From Burkholderia multivorans ATCC BAA-247 (GTDB taxonomy: Bacteria > Pseudomonadota > Gammaproteobacteria > Burkholderiales > Burkholderiaceae): a stretch of 64,000 bases of DNA. The position numbers and the translations under genes were made by a program. The stretch is taken from NCBI RefSeq assembly GCF_000959525.1, contig NZ_CP009830.1, positions 310,001 through 374,000 of the forward strand, given 5' to 3'. The notes below the pieces were generated by a model. The model was not told where the DNA came from. It saw nothing but the letters and a program-made list of their open reading frames with translations, and did no database searches. Positions 40,878 through 48,798 of this stretch are shown here, piece after piece; position 1 is the stretch's first letter; every line of letters starts with the position of its first letter.

Positions 40878-41108
40878 ATGAACGAGGACCTTGCACATTC
40901 GCTGCATCGGCCCGATCCGCCGATGCCCGATACCGAGCCCGAGCCGGTGCCGCCGCCCGCGCCGGAACTGCCGCCCGACGTGCCGCAGCCGTACCACGAC
41001 CCCGAAGGCGATCCCCCCGAACACCGGCCGCCGGAACGCGAGCCGCCGGCGCCCGTGCCGCCTGCGCACGCCGCCACGCCGCCCGCGCGGCAGGAGCGCA
41101 CGCGATGA
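40878..41108 (+). CDS. Proline-rich small hypothetical protein
   Basis: 76 aa, about one-third proline with many Glu and His; surely disordered. No signal peptide. Segments such as PDPPMPDTEPEPVPPPAPELPP are repetitive. The ATG at 40878 follows CGGAGCG. Its TGA overlaps the next gene's ATG (41105) in an ATGA junction, which supports real translation. Function unknown; it may be a linker or scaffold, or mainly a translational lead-in for the next gene. Confidence 0.6.
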   Translation: MNEDLAHSLHRPDPPMPDTEPEPVPPPAPELPPDVPQPYHDPEGDPPEHRPPEREPPAPVPPAHAATPPARQERTR

Positions 41109-41416
41109 GCATCCTGGTGAAGCAGGGCATGTTGCGCGACATCGCCGAGACGCTCGGCCGTCATTTCGAAGCGCGCGCGATGCCGTTCCACGTCGAGGAG
41201 CAGCCGGCCGGCGCGCTCCATATCGGCTTTCGCGTCGACGGGCATCCGGCGTCGCTGACCGTCACCTTCGACGCGGACGCGTTCGCGGCGCTCGAGCAGG
41301 CCGACGTCGCGCGGCAGCGCGGCGCGCTCGCGCGGATGGCCGCCGAGTTCGACGCGATGATGGCGCGGCGCGGGCCGACCGCGTACGCGGCCGACTTTCA
41401 TTTCAACCGGCTCTGA
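41105..41416 (+). CDS. Hypothetical protein
   Basis: 103 aa, soluble, alpha/beta-looking (IAETLGRHFEARAMPFHVEEQPAGALHIGFRVDGHPASLTVTFD). It has no recognised domain. The layout, a short helix followed by a beta-rich section, is loosely like the DUF3022-like proteins at 44376 and 51139, but sequence identity is not convincing. Translationally coupled to the 40878 gene by ATGA. The lipoprotein gene begins 44 bp later. Confidence 0.68.
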   Translation: MSILVKQGMLRDIAETLGRHFEARAMPFHVEEQPAGALHIGFRVDGHPASLTVTFDADAFAALEQADVARQRGALARMAAEFDAMMARRGPTAYAADFHFNRL

Positions 41417-41460
41417 GCGTGCGCGCGACGCACGCCGGCCCCCCTTGCATGGAGGTCTCG

Positions 41461-41772
41461 ATGAAATCGATCCATTCGCTCTCGCTCGCCGTCTGCGCGG
41501 CCGCCGCCGCATGCGCGATGAGCGCCTGCACGCAACCCGACACGGTCCGCACGACGGGCGCGCCGCCGCCGCCCCATCAGGGCGGCAACGCGTCGCCGCC
41601 GACCGAGACGATGCCGGACGCGAACACGCGCTACGACACGCGTCCGTCGCCGGGCAACACGATGCCGCAGCGCTCGACCGGCACGCCGACCGGCGTGCCC
41701 GATCCGAACGTCGGCGGCGCGCCGACCAACACGCGCCCGGCGCCCGGCACGCCGCCGCCGATGCAGTACTGA
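41461..41772 (+). CDS. Small secreted lipoprotein-like protein
   Basis: 103 aa. A signal peptide with Ala/Cys-rich core ends in a lipobox-like MSAC with Cys23, so it is probably lipidated and held in the outer or inner membrane facing the periplasm. The mature part is Pro/Thr/Gly/Asn-rich and disordered (TGTPTGVPDPNVGGAPTN). GGAGG at 41452-41456 precedes ATG 41461. Unknown function. It lies in the same direction as the DUF892 gene 20 bp downstream. Confidence 0.75.
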   Translation: MKSIHSLSLAVCAAAAACAMSACTQPDTVRTTGAPPPPHQGGNASPPTETMPDANTRYDTRPSPGNTMPQRSTGTPTGVPDPNVGGAPTNTRPAPGTPPPMQY

Positions 41773-41792
41773 TCGGCGCGACGGAGCAACGG

Positions 41793-42302
41793 ATGGCGAC
41801 GCCGCACGCCCACCTCGAGGACTGGCTGCGCGACGCGTATGCGATGGAGCATCACGCGCAAGCGTTGCTCGACGCGCAGGCGCGTCGTGTCGGCCACTAC
41901 CCGCTGCTGCAGGACCGGCTGCGACGGCATCGGGACGACACGCTCGGCCAGCAGGCGCTCGTCGAAGCGTGCCTGCAGCGGCTCGGCACGACGCCGTCCG
42001 CGATCAAGGATCTCGGCGCGCGCATCGGCGCGTACGGGCAGGTGGCGACCGCGATGCTGTCGGGCGACGAAGTGGTGAAGGCGACGATGGCCGCGTACGC
42101 GTTCGCGCAGGTCGAGATCGCCGCCTATACGGCGTTGATCGCGGCCGCGCGGGCGGCCGGCGAGGCCGAGATCCACGCGTGCTGCGAGCGCCTGCTGCAG
42201 CAGGAGCGCGACATGGCCGCGTGGCTGCTGCGTGAGCTGCCCGACGTGACGACCGCGTTTCTCGACCGCTCGGCCGTCGACCGGATCGACGCGAAACGCT
42301 AG
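41793..42302 (+). CDS. DUF892 ferritin-like protein (YciE/YciF type)
   Basis: 169 aa, helical. The opening LEDWLRDAYAMEHHAQALLDAQARRV and later RRHRDDTLGQQALVEACLQRLG, AAYAFAQVEIAAYTALIAAA and LLQQERDMAAWLLRELP match the DUF892 four-helix fold, which has ferritin-like His/Glu positions. YciE/YciF are osmotic- and stationary-phase-induced in enterics; their chemistry is not established. CGGAGC precedes ATG 41793. It ends the operon before rpoN2; a 188-bp gap follows with an inverted repeat at 42343-42362. Confidence 0.83.
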   Translation: MATPHAHLEDWLRDAYAMEHHAQALLDAQARRVGHYPLLQDRLRRHRDDTLGQQALVEACLQRLGTTPSAIKDLGARIGAYGQVATAMLSGDEVVKATMAAYAFAQVEIAAYTALIAAARAAGEAEIHACCERLLQQERDMAAWLLRELPDVTTAFLDRSAVDRIDAKR

Positions 42303-42427
42303 CGCGGCGGCGCGCACGCGAATTGCGCCTCCAAACTTGCCGCCCGCTTGTAAAAAAGCGGGTGCGGAAGGGGCGAAAAATAGGGCGCGTAGGCGCCAAA
42401 GTCCCGTCCGGTGGGCGTCTGCGGGAC

Positions 42428-42443
42428 TGGCATGGAAGCTGCA
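42428..42443 (+). promoter_or_regulatory. Candidate sigma-54 promoter of rpoN2 (autoregulation)
   Basis: Reads TGGCATGGAAGCTGCA: -24 TGGCATG and -12 CTGCA. The -12 C is 49 bp before ATG 42491. An inverted repeat AGTCCCG/CGGGACT (42400-42406, 42422-42428) abuts the -24 element. Confidence 0.6.
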
Positions 42444-42490
42444 TAAGTCCGGCATACGAATTTTCGCGAACCCATTCAGGAGGACCGCAG

Positions 42491-43918
42491 ATGTCCGTCA
42501 CGCTTGCGCTCCAGATGCGACAGCATCTGGCACTTACGCCAAGGCTCCAGCAGTCGCTGCGCCTGCTGCAGTTGTCTTCGCTCGAATTCCAGCAGGAATT
42601 GCGGCAGGCGCTCGACACGAACCCTTTCCTCGAAGACGGCCAGGGCGACGACGAGGCCGCCGCGCCGGATCCGGCGGCCGAAGCTGCGGCACCGGAGGCC
42701 GCACCCGAGCGCGACGACGTGCGCCCGGTCGACGGCGAGCTGTCGTATACGGCCGCGCCGGCGCCGCGCGGCGGCAGCCGTCAGGGTGAAGACGGCGGCG
42801 ATCTGTCGCCCGGCGAATGGATGGCCGCCGAGCCGTCGCTGCATCAGCATCTGCACGAGGCGCTGCGGCTCTATCCGCTGAACCGGCGCGATCGCGAAGC
42901 GGCGCGCCTCGTGATCGACGCGCTCGACGACGACGGCTACCTGCGTCAGGAGCTCGGCGACCTGCTCGGCGCGGCCGATCCCGCGCTCTTGCTATCGGAG
43001 CGCGATCTGTCCGTCGCGCTGCGGCTCGTGCAGATGCTCGACCGGCCCGGCATCGCCGCGCGTTCGCTGTCGGAGTGCCTGCTGCTGCAGCTCGACGCGA
43101 TTCCGGCCGGCACGCCGGCGCTGCCCGAAGCGAAGGCGATCGCGCGCGAACATCTCGAACGCCTCGCCCGCCGCGAGACCGCCGAGATCCAGCGGCGCAT
43201 CGGCTGCAACCAGCAGACGCTGCAGGCCGCGTGCGCGCTCGTGCGCGGGCTCGACCCGCGTCCCGGCAACCACTACGGCAGCACGCGCGGCGATTACGTG
43301 GTGCCCGACGTGATCGTGCGCCAGGTGCGCGACGAGTGGGTCGTGACGATCAATCCGGCCGTGCTGCCGCGTGCGCGGCTGCACGAGCGCTATGCGACGC
43401 TGTTCGCGCAGTCGAGCGGCGAGCGCGACTCGCCGCTCGGCCAGCAGCTGCAGGAAGCGCGCTGGCTGATCCGCAACGTGCAGAAGCGCTTCGACACGAT
43501 CCAGCGCGTCGGCGAATGCATCGTCGCGCGGCAGCGCGACTTCTTCCGCTACGGCGAGATCGCGATGAAGCCGCTCGTGCTGCGCGACATCGCGGAGGAG
43601 CTCGACCTGCACGAATCGACCGTGTCGCGCGCGACCGGCAACAAGTACATGGCGACGCCGCACGGCACGTTCGAGTTCAAGCATTTCTTCCCGCGCAAGC
43701 TGGAGGCGGCGGGGCGCGGCGTCTGCTCGGCATCGGCCGCGAAGGTGCTGATCCGCGACATGATCGCCGCGGAACGGCACACCGATCCGCTGTCGGACGT
43801 CGCGCTGACGCAGAACCTCGCGGGCCGCGGCATCCTTCTTGCGCGCCGTACGGTGACCAAGTATCGGCAGGCGATGAAGATTCCGCCGGCCGAGCTGCGC
43901 CGCCGCGACGCCGCATGA
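42491..43918 (+). CDS. rpoN2: RNA polymerase sigma-54 factor, second copy (rpoN2)
   Basis: 475 aa. Region I (1-50) is Gln/Leu-rich (LTPRLQQSLRLLQLSSLEFQQEL). Region II is acidic and Ala-rich (50-110). Region III has the core-binding part and the HTH (DIAEELDLHESTVSRATGNKYM). The RpoN box near the end is ARRTVTKYR (canonical ARRTVAKYR), with one conservative change. It directs polymerase to -24/-12 promoters and needs an AAA+ activator, of which two are encoded nearby. It is not in the housekeeping rpoN context (no lptB, hpf or ptsN next to it), hence a second copy. AGGAGGA precedes ATG 42491. Confidence 0.93.
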   Translation: MSVTLALQMRQHLALTPRLQQSLRLLQLSSLEFQQELRQALDTNPFLEDGQGDDEAAAPDPAAEAAAPEAAPERDDVRPVDGELSYTAAPAPRGGSRQGEDGGDLSPGEWMAAEPSLHQHLHEALRLYPLNRRDREAARLVIDALDDDGYLRQELGDLLGAADPALLLSERDLSVALRLVQMLDRPGIAARSLSECLLLQLDAIPAGTPALPEAKAIAREHLERLARRETAEIQRRIGCNQQTLQAACALVRGLDPRPGNHYGSTRGDYVVPDVIVRQVRDEWVVTINPAVLPRARLHERYATLFAQSSGERDSPLGQQLQEARWLIRNVQKRFDTIQRVGECIVARQRDFFRYGEIAMKPLVLRDIAEELDLHESTVSRATGNKYMATPHGTFEFKHFFPRKLEAAGRGVCSASAAKVLIRDMIAAERHTDPLSDVALTQNLAGRGILLARRTVTKYRQAMKIPPAELRRRDAA

Positions 43919-43982
43919 CGACGCGTGCGGCCGAACCGATCGCGCGCCGCAGCGCGGCGCGCGCAAACCGAGGGAGCGAACC

Positions 43983-44171
43983 ATGCCAGCGAAATCCCAG
44001 GCCCAGCAGCGCGCGGCAGGGGCGGCCCTGTCGGCCAAGCGCGGCCGCACCAAAATGCAGGACCTGAAACCGCCGTCGAAGTCGATGGCCAAATCGATGA
44101 GCGAGAAAGAGCTCGAGAAAATGGCCTCGACGCCGACCCACGGCAAACCCAGGCACAAGCACGATTCTTGA
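43983..44171 (+). CDS. DUF3008 small basic protein
   Basis: 62 aa, basic and hydrophilic. [21 protein letters not shown] and [21 protein letters not shown] match the DUF3008 family, small proteins of unknown function found near stress genes in Proteobacteria. No membrane segment; likely nucleoid- or ribosome-associated by charge, which is a guess. GGGAGC precedes ATG 43983. It lies 64 bp after rpoN2. Confidence 0.82.
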   Translation: MPAKSQAQQRAAGAALSAKRGRTKMQDLKPPSKSMAKSMSEKELEKMASTPTHGKPRHKHDS

Positions 44172-44217
44172 TCGACGACGATGGGCGTCGACGGTCGCTG
44201 TTCCCCAGGAGGAATCC

Positions 44218-44379
44218 ATGCTTCGATACGCACTCATCTTCTTCGTCATCGCGATCATTGCAGCTGTCTTCGGCTTTGGCGGCATCGCTGCCGGCGCGGC
44301 CGAGATCGCGAAGATCCTGTTCTACATCTTCGTCGTGATCTTCCTGGTCACGCTGCTGCTGGGCGTCGTACGCCGATGA
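44218..44379 (+). CDS. DUF1328 small membrane protein
   Basis: 53 aa, two hydrophobic helices: [21 protein letters not shown] and [19 protein letters not shown], ending RR. Length and pattern match DUF1328 (YtjA-type), inner-membrane proteins induced in stationary phase or stress in several bacteria. AGGAGGA precedes ATG 44218. Its stop overlaps the next gene's ATG (44376). Confidence 0.88.
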   Translation: MLRYALIFFVIAIIAAVFGFGGIAAGAAEIAKILFYIFVVIFLVTLLLGVVRR

Positions 44380-44762
44380 CGGCAGCGTCGGACCGTTCGC
44401 AGCGCATCGCCGAAATCGAGCATGCGCTGGCGAACGGCTTTCCGTCGCAGTCGACCGTGGTCGTCCACGCGGACGACGCGTCGGGACGGTTGACGATCCA
44501 GGTGTCGTGGGTGCGCGCGCCGGTCGAGGCCAGCGCGCGCGAGTGGCGGTGTGCGGTCGATCTGCGGTTCGAACCCGACGTGATCGCCCGCTACGCCGCG
44601 CTCGACACCGCCGAGCGGCTGCGCGTGCGCACCTATCTGTGCGATCTCGCGCGGCGCGCGATCGACGAGAACAAGCCGCGCGTCGAAGATGCGGCGATCG
44701 AATGCAGTGCGGCGCTCGACGTGAGCGCCGCCGACATCGGCGACGCGTCGCGCGGGCCGTGA
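44376..44762 (+). CDS. DUF3022-like protein
   Basis: 128 aa, soluble. [40 protein letters not shown] and [28 protein letters not shown] recall the Burkholderia-group DUF3022 family. It shares layout and motifs with the 51139 gene (GRxTxxxxW, then xYAxLDxxxRxRVxxxL), so the two are paralogues. Function unknown. Start coupled to the DUF1328 gene by ATGA. It is the last gene before the Ku/LigD unit. Confidence 0.7.
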   Translation: MTAASDRSQRIAEIEHALANGFPSQSTVVVHADDASGRLTIQVSWVRAPVEASAREWRCAVDLRFEPDVIARYAALDTAERLRVRTYLCDLARRAIDENKPRVEDAAIECSAALDVSAADIGDASRGP

Positions 44763-44827
44763 CGCTCGTCACGGCCCGCGCCATGCGCGCTCGCGCGCAG
44801 TGACGCGTGTCGCGTGTGGCCGCCGCA

Positions 44828-44843
44828 CGGCGTGCCGCATGCC
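44828..44843 (+). promoter_or_regulatory. Weak candidate sigma-54 promoter for ku/ligD
   Basis: Reads CGGCGTGCCGCATGCC: GG and GC spacing are right, with deviations in both halves. It lies 105 bp before the ku ATG. Confidence 0.3.
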
Positions 44844-44946
44844 CGCGCGGCGCGGTGTGCGGCCACGGCTGTACCCGCAGGCCGCGCACGCCGCGCGCGC
44901 CCCCGCACGCCGTGCGCGTGCGCGGCTGCCCGCAAGGAGGAAAGGC

Positions 44947-45987
44947 ATGGCAGCACGGATGATCTGGAAAGGCGCGATCAGCTTCGGGCTCGTGCACGTG
45001 CCCGTGCAGCTGTTTCCGGCCACGCGCACCGTGAAACCGTCGTTCCGGCTGCTCGACAAGCGCTCGATGGACCCGGTCGGCTATCGGCAGATCAACAAGC
45101 GTACCGGCAAGGAGGTGTCGCGCGACGACATCGTGCGCGGCTACGAGTACGAGAAAGAGCGCTACGTCGTGCTGACCGACGAGGAGATCCGCGCGGCCAA
45201 CCCCGAATCGACGCAGACGGTCGACATCCTGACGTTCGTCGATCAGGAGGCCGTGTCGTTCCTCTATCTCGACACGCCGTACTACCTGGTGCCCGACCGC
45301 AAGGGCGAAAAGGTCTATGCGCTGCTGCGCGACGCGCTGAAGGACAGCGGCAAGATCGGCATCGCGCTGGTCGTGATGCGCGACAAGCAGCATCTCGGCG
45401 CGCTGATTCCGGTCGGCCCGCTGCTCGCGCTCGACACGCTGCGCTGGCAGGACGAACTGCGCGGGCTCGACGAGCTGTCGACGCCGGTCGAGGACGCGAA
45501 GCGCGCGGGCGTGAGCGCGCGCGAGCTCGCGATGGCGAAGAAGCTGATCGACGACATGTCCGGCGAATGGACGCCCGAGCAGTATCACGACACGTTCCGC
45601 GACGACATTCTCGAACTCGTCGAGCGCAAGGTGCGCCAAGGGCGGATCGAGGAAATCGAGGAACGTCCGGCCGATCGCGGCCACGTGCCGTCGAACGTCG
45701 TGGATCTGACCGAGCTGCTCAAGCGCAGCCTGCGCGGCGGCGGCCGCGGTTCGGACCGCGCGGCCGCGAACGAGGACGAACACGACGAGGACGCCGACGC
45801 GCACACGCGTAGCCGTCGTCAGCCGGCCGCGAAGCGCGGCGCGAAGACCGCCGCGAAGACGAGCGCCAAGACGGCGACGAAAACGGCCGCGAAGCGCACG
45901 TCGGCGGCCAAGGCCGGCGACAAGCGCGGCGACGGCAGCGCCGCCGCGAAAAAGACCGCCGCGCGCAGCAAGAAGCGCGCGGCATGA
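44947..45987 (+). CDS. ku: Ku protein, bacterial non-homologous end joining
   Basis: 346 aa. The Ku core (about 1-265): IWKGAISFGLVHVPVQLFPAT, HIVRGYEYEKERYVVLTDEEIRAA-like segment, then SGEWTPEQYHDTFRDDILELVERK. It forms a homodimer ring on DNA ends and recruits LigD. After residue 265 comes an acidic stretch and then a Lys/Ala-rich tail of about 70 residues (KRGAKTAAKTSAKTATK, SKKRAA), like histone H1 tails; such tails strengthen DNA binding in other bacterial Ku. AAGGAGG lies before ATG 44947. ligD begins 24 bp after the stop, on the same transcript. Confidence 0.92.
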   Translation: MAARMIWKGAISFGLVHVPVQLFPATRTVKPSFRLLDKRSMDPVGYRQINKRTGKEVSRDDIVRGYEYEKERYVVLTDEEIRAANPESTQTVDILTFVDQEAVSFLYLDTPYYLVPDRKGEKVYALLRDALKDSGKIGIALVVMRDKQHLGALIPVGPLLALDTLRWQDELRGLDELSTPVEDAKRAGVSARELAMAKKLIDDMSGEWTPEQYHDTFRDDILELVERKVRQGRIEEIEERPADRGHVPSNVVDLTELLKRSLRGGGRGSDRAAANEDEHDEDADAHTRSRRQPAAKRGAKTAAKTSAKTATKTAAKRTSAAKAGDKRGDGSAAAKKTAARSKKRAA

Positions 45988-46011
45988 CGCCGCGACACGC
46001 AAGGTGACACG

Positions 46012-48792
46012 ATGGCCGGCAAGCTCGATCCGTATCGCCGCAAGCGTCATTTCGACGCGACGCCCGAACCCGAAGGCACGCGCCGCCGCCGCGCGCCGGC
46101 CGACGCGCAGCCGGCCGAGCGCGGCCGGCATCCGCTGCGCTACGTGATCCAGGAGCATCACGCGCGGCGCCTGCATTACGATTTCCGGCTCGAACTCGAC
46201 GGCACGCTGAAGTCGTGGGCCGTGCCGAAAGGGCCGAGTTTCGATCCGTCGGTCAAGCGGCTCGCGGTGCACGTCGAGGATCATCCGCTCGAATACGCGT
46301 CGTTCGAAGGCGAGATTCCGGCCGGCCATTACGGCGCGGGCTCGGTGATCGTCTGGGACGAGGGCACGTGGGCGCCGGAGGGCGGGCTCGCGAAGGCGCG
46401 CGAAGGCTATCGCGCAGGCAAGCTGAAATTCCGGCTCGACGGCGAGAAGCTGCACGGCGGCTGGGCGCTCGTGCGCAGCGGCCGCCAGGAAGGGCGGCAG
46501 GAGCAGTGGCTGCTGATCAAGGAGCGCGACGACGACGCGCGCAGCGCCGATGCGTACGACGTCGTCGCGCAGCAGCCCGGCAGCGTGCACGACGGCGCGG
46601 CGCGCGGGCGCGCGGCGAACGGGCGCGCGGCGAACGGGCATGCGCGGGCGCGCCGGCGCGGTGAGAAAGCGGCCGGCAAGGAGGCCGACGCCGAGGCGCA
46701 CGCCGACACCGACGCGCCGCGCACCCGCGCGACGAAAGCGAAACGGCCGCCCGCGCTGTCGCGCGTCGAAGGCGCGGTGCGCGCGCCATTGCCGGAGCGC
46801 GTCGCGCCGCAGCTCGCGACGCTCGTCGATGCGCCGCCCACGCACGGCGACTGGCGCTACGAACTGAAGTTCGACGGCTACCGGATGCTCGCGCGCATCG
46901 CGGGCAAGGGCGCGCGGCGGCACGTGACGCTGATGACGCGCGAGGGCCGCGACTGGACGCCGAAGCTGCGCGCGCTGCGCGATGCGCTCGCGGCGCTCGA
47001 CGTCGACGATGCATGGCTCGACGGCGAAGCGGTCGTGCTCGGCGAGAACGGGCTGCCCGATTTCCAGCGGCTGCAGAACGCGCTCGGTTCCGGGCAGTCG
47101 GATGCGGTCACGCTGTTCGTGTTCGATCTGCCCTACCTGAACGGCTATGACCTGCGCGATGCGCCGCTGACCGCACGCCGCGCGCAACTCGAACCGCTGT
47201 TCGACGACGCCGATCCGGCGCGCCTGCGGTTTTCGCCGGATCTCGGCAGCGATGCGGCCGGACTGATCGCGAACGCGTGCGACACGGGCCTCGAAGGGCT
47301 GATCGGCAAGCGCGCGGACGCACGCTACCGCGCGGGACGCTCCCCGGCCTGGATCAAGCTCAAATGCCGGCGCCGGCAGGAGTTCGTGATCGGCGGCTAT
47401 ACGGAGCCGACCGGCAGCCGCCACGGCTTCGGCGCGCTGCTGCTCGGCGTGCACGAACCGGCGCCGAACGGCAAGCGCACGCGCGGCGCGGCGCCGCTGC
47501 GCTACGTCGGCCGTGTCGGTACCGGCTTCGACACGCGGATGCTCGACAAGCTCGCGCCGCTGCTGCGCGAGCGCGAACGCGCGTCGCCGCCGTTCGATCC
47601 GCCGCCGCAAGGGTGGTCGCGCACGCGCGTCCACTGGGTCGAGCCGACGCTCGTCGCCGAATGCGAATTCGCGGAATGGACCGGCGACGGCATCGTGCGA
47701 CAAGCCGCGTTCGTGGCGCTGCGCGAGGACAAGCCGGCGTCGCAGATCGTCAGGGAAGTCGCACGCCACCCCACCACGGAGAACACGATGGACGAGCGCA
47801 CGACCTCATCCGCGCGGCGCGGCCGCGCCGCCGCCGACACGCACGATGGCGGGCAAGAACGCGCGCAGCATCGCACGCCCGCCGCACGCGGCAAGTCGGC
47901 GCCCGATCAGGTCGGCCAGGTCCGCATCACGCATCCGGAACGCGTGCTCGATCGCGAGAGCGGCACGCGCAAGATCGATCTCGCGCACTACTGGGAGCGC
48001 GTCGCGCCGTGGGCGCTGCCCGATCTCGCGGGCCGCCCGGTGTCGCTCGTGCGCGCGCCGCAGGACATCGGCGGCGAGCTGTTTTTCCAGAAGCATGCGG
48101 AGCGCCGCGAGATTCCGTTCGTCACGCAGCATCCGGGACTCGATCCCGGACACGGTCCGCTGCTGTCGATCGACAGCGTCGATGCGCTGATCGGCGCCGC
48201 GCAGATGGGGACGATCGAACTGCATACGTGGAACGCGCACGCGTCGAACATCGAGCGGCCGGACCGGATCGTGTTCGACCTCGATCCCGATCCCGCGCTG
48301 CCGTGGCGCACGATGATCGAGGCCGCGCAGCTCGTGCGCGGGCTGCTCGACGAGCTGGGCCTCGTGTCGTTCTGCAAGACGAGCGGCGGCAAGGGGCTGC
48401 ACGTCGTCGTGCCGATCACGCGGCATTCGGGCTGGGACGAGATGAAGGACTTCTCGCGCGCGGTCGCGCAGCACATCGCGGGCGCGCTGCCCGACCGCTT
48501 CACGGCGACGATGGGGCCGCGTCACCGGCGCGGCAAGATCTTCATCGACTATCTGCGCAACGGGCGTGGCGCGAGCACGATCGCGGCCTACTCGGTGCGT
48601 GCGCGGCCGGGCATGGGCGTGTCGGTGCCGATCGGTTGGGACGAAGTGCCGGCCACGACGGGCGGCGCGCAGTGGACGATCGACACCGTGCACGAACGGC
48701 TCGACGCGCTCGAGCACGATCCGTGGGAAGCGTACGCAGGCACGCGCCAGCGGATCACGGCCGCGATGCGCACGCGCCTCGCCGCGCGCTGA
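46012..48792 (+). CDS. ligD: LigD: phosphoesterase-ligase-polymerase for end joining
   Basis: 926 aa in PE-LIG-POL order. PE (about 40-165) with VIQEHHARRLHYDFRLEL and EDHPLEYASFEGEIPAGHYGAG trims 3' ends. LIG (about 255-580) has the adenylated Lys motif ELKFDGYRML near 285 and motif V AWIKLKC. POL (about 640-915) has VFDLDPDPALPW and TSGGKGLHVVV, the primase-type metal and nucleotide residues. Low-complexity linkers lie at about 195-245 (GRAANGRAANG repeat) and 588-640. This is a complete end-joining ligase, fully paired with Ku. The start ATG 46012 has only a weak AAGG site and probably depends on coupling. Confidence 0.93.
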   Translation: MAGKLDPYRRKRHFDATPEPEGTRRRRAPADAQPAERGRHPLRYVIQEHHARRLHYDFRLELDGTLKSWAVPKGPSFDPSVKRLAVHVEDHPLEYASFEGEIPAGHYGAGSVIVWDEGTWAPEGGLAKAREGYRAGKLKFRLDGEKLHGGWALVRSGRQEGRQEQWLLIKERDDDARSADAYDVVAQQPGSVHDGAARGRAANGRAANGHARARRRGEKAAGKEADAEAHADTDAPRTRATKAKRPPALSRVEGAVRAPLPERVAPQLATLVDAPPTHGDWRYELKFDGYRMLARIAGKGARRHVTLMTREGRDWTPKLRALRDALAALDVDDAWLDGEAVVLGENGLPDFQRLQNALGSGQSDAVTLFVFDLPYLNGYDLRDAPLTARRAQLEPLFDDADPARLRFSPDLGSDAAGLIANACDTGLEGLIGKRADARYRAGRSPAWIKLKCRRRQEFVIGGYTEPTGSRHGFGALLLGVHEPAPNGKRTRGAAPLRYVGRVGTGFDTRMLDKLAPLLRERERASPPFDPPPQGWSRTRVHWVEPTLVAECEFAEWTGDGIVRQAAFVALREDKPASQIVREVARHPTTENTMDERTTSSARRGRAAADTHDGGQERAQHRTPAARGKSAPDQVGQVRITHPERVLDRESGTRKIDLAHYWERVAPWALPDLAGRPVSLVRAPQDIGGELFFQKHAERREIPFVTQHPGLDPGHGPLLSIDSVDALIGAAQMGTIELHTWNAHASNIERPDRIVFDLDPDPALPWRTMIEAAQLVRGLLDELGLVSFCKTSGGKGLHVVVPITRHSGWDEMKDFSRAVAQHIAGALPDRFTATMGPRHRRGKIFIDYLRNGRGASTIAAYSVRARPGMGVSVPIGWDEVPATTGGAQWTIDTVHERLDALEHDPWEAYAGTRQRITAAMRTRLAAR

Positions 48793-48798
48793 GCGCCG

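Noticed and set aside
42343-42362. CCCGCTT-GTAAAA-AAGCGGG as an intrinsic terminator after the DUF892 gene
   Set aside because: The hairpin is real, but no T-run follows; A-rich sequence is in the loop instead. It was left as an inverted repeat of unknown role.
43549-47769. Antisense open frame of 1406 codons on the minus strand
   Set aside because: It runs over rpoN2, ku and ligD, is Arg/Ala/Leu-rich with no domain, and results from GC-rich codon bias. Other large antisense frames (14416-17229, 24831-27365, 9754-11991, 5823-7862) were rejected for the same reason.
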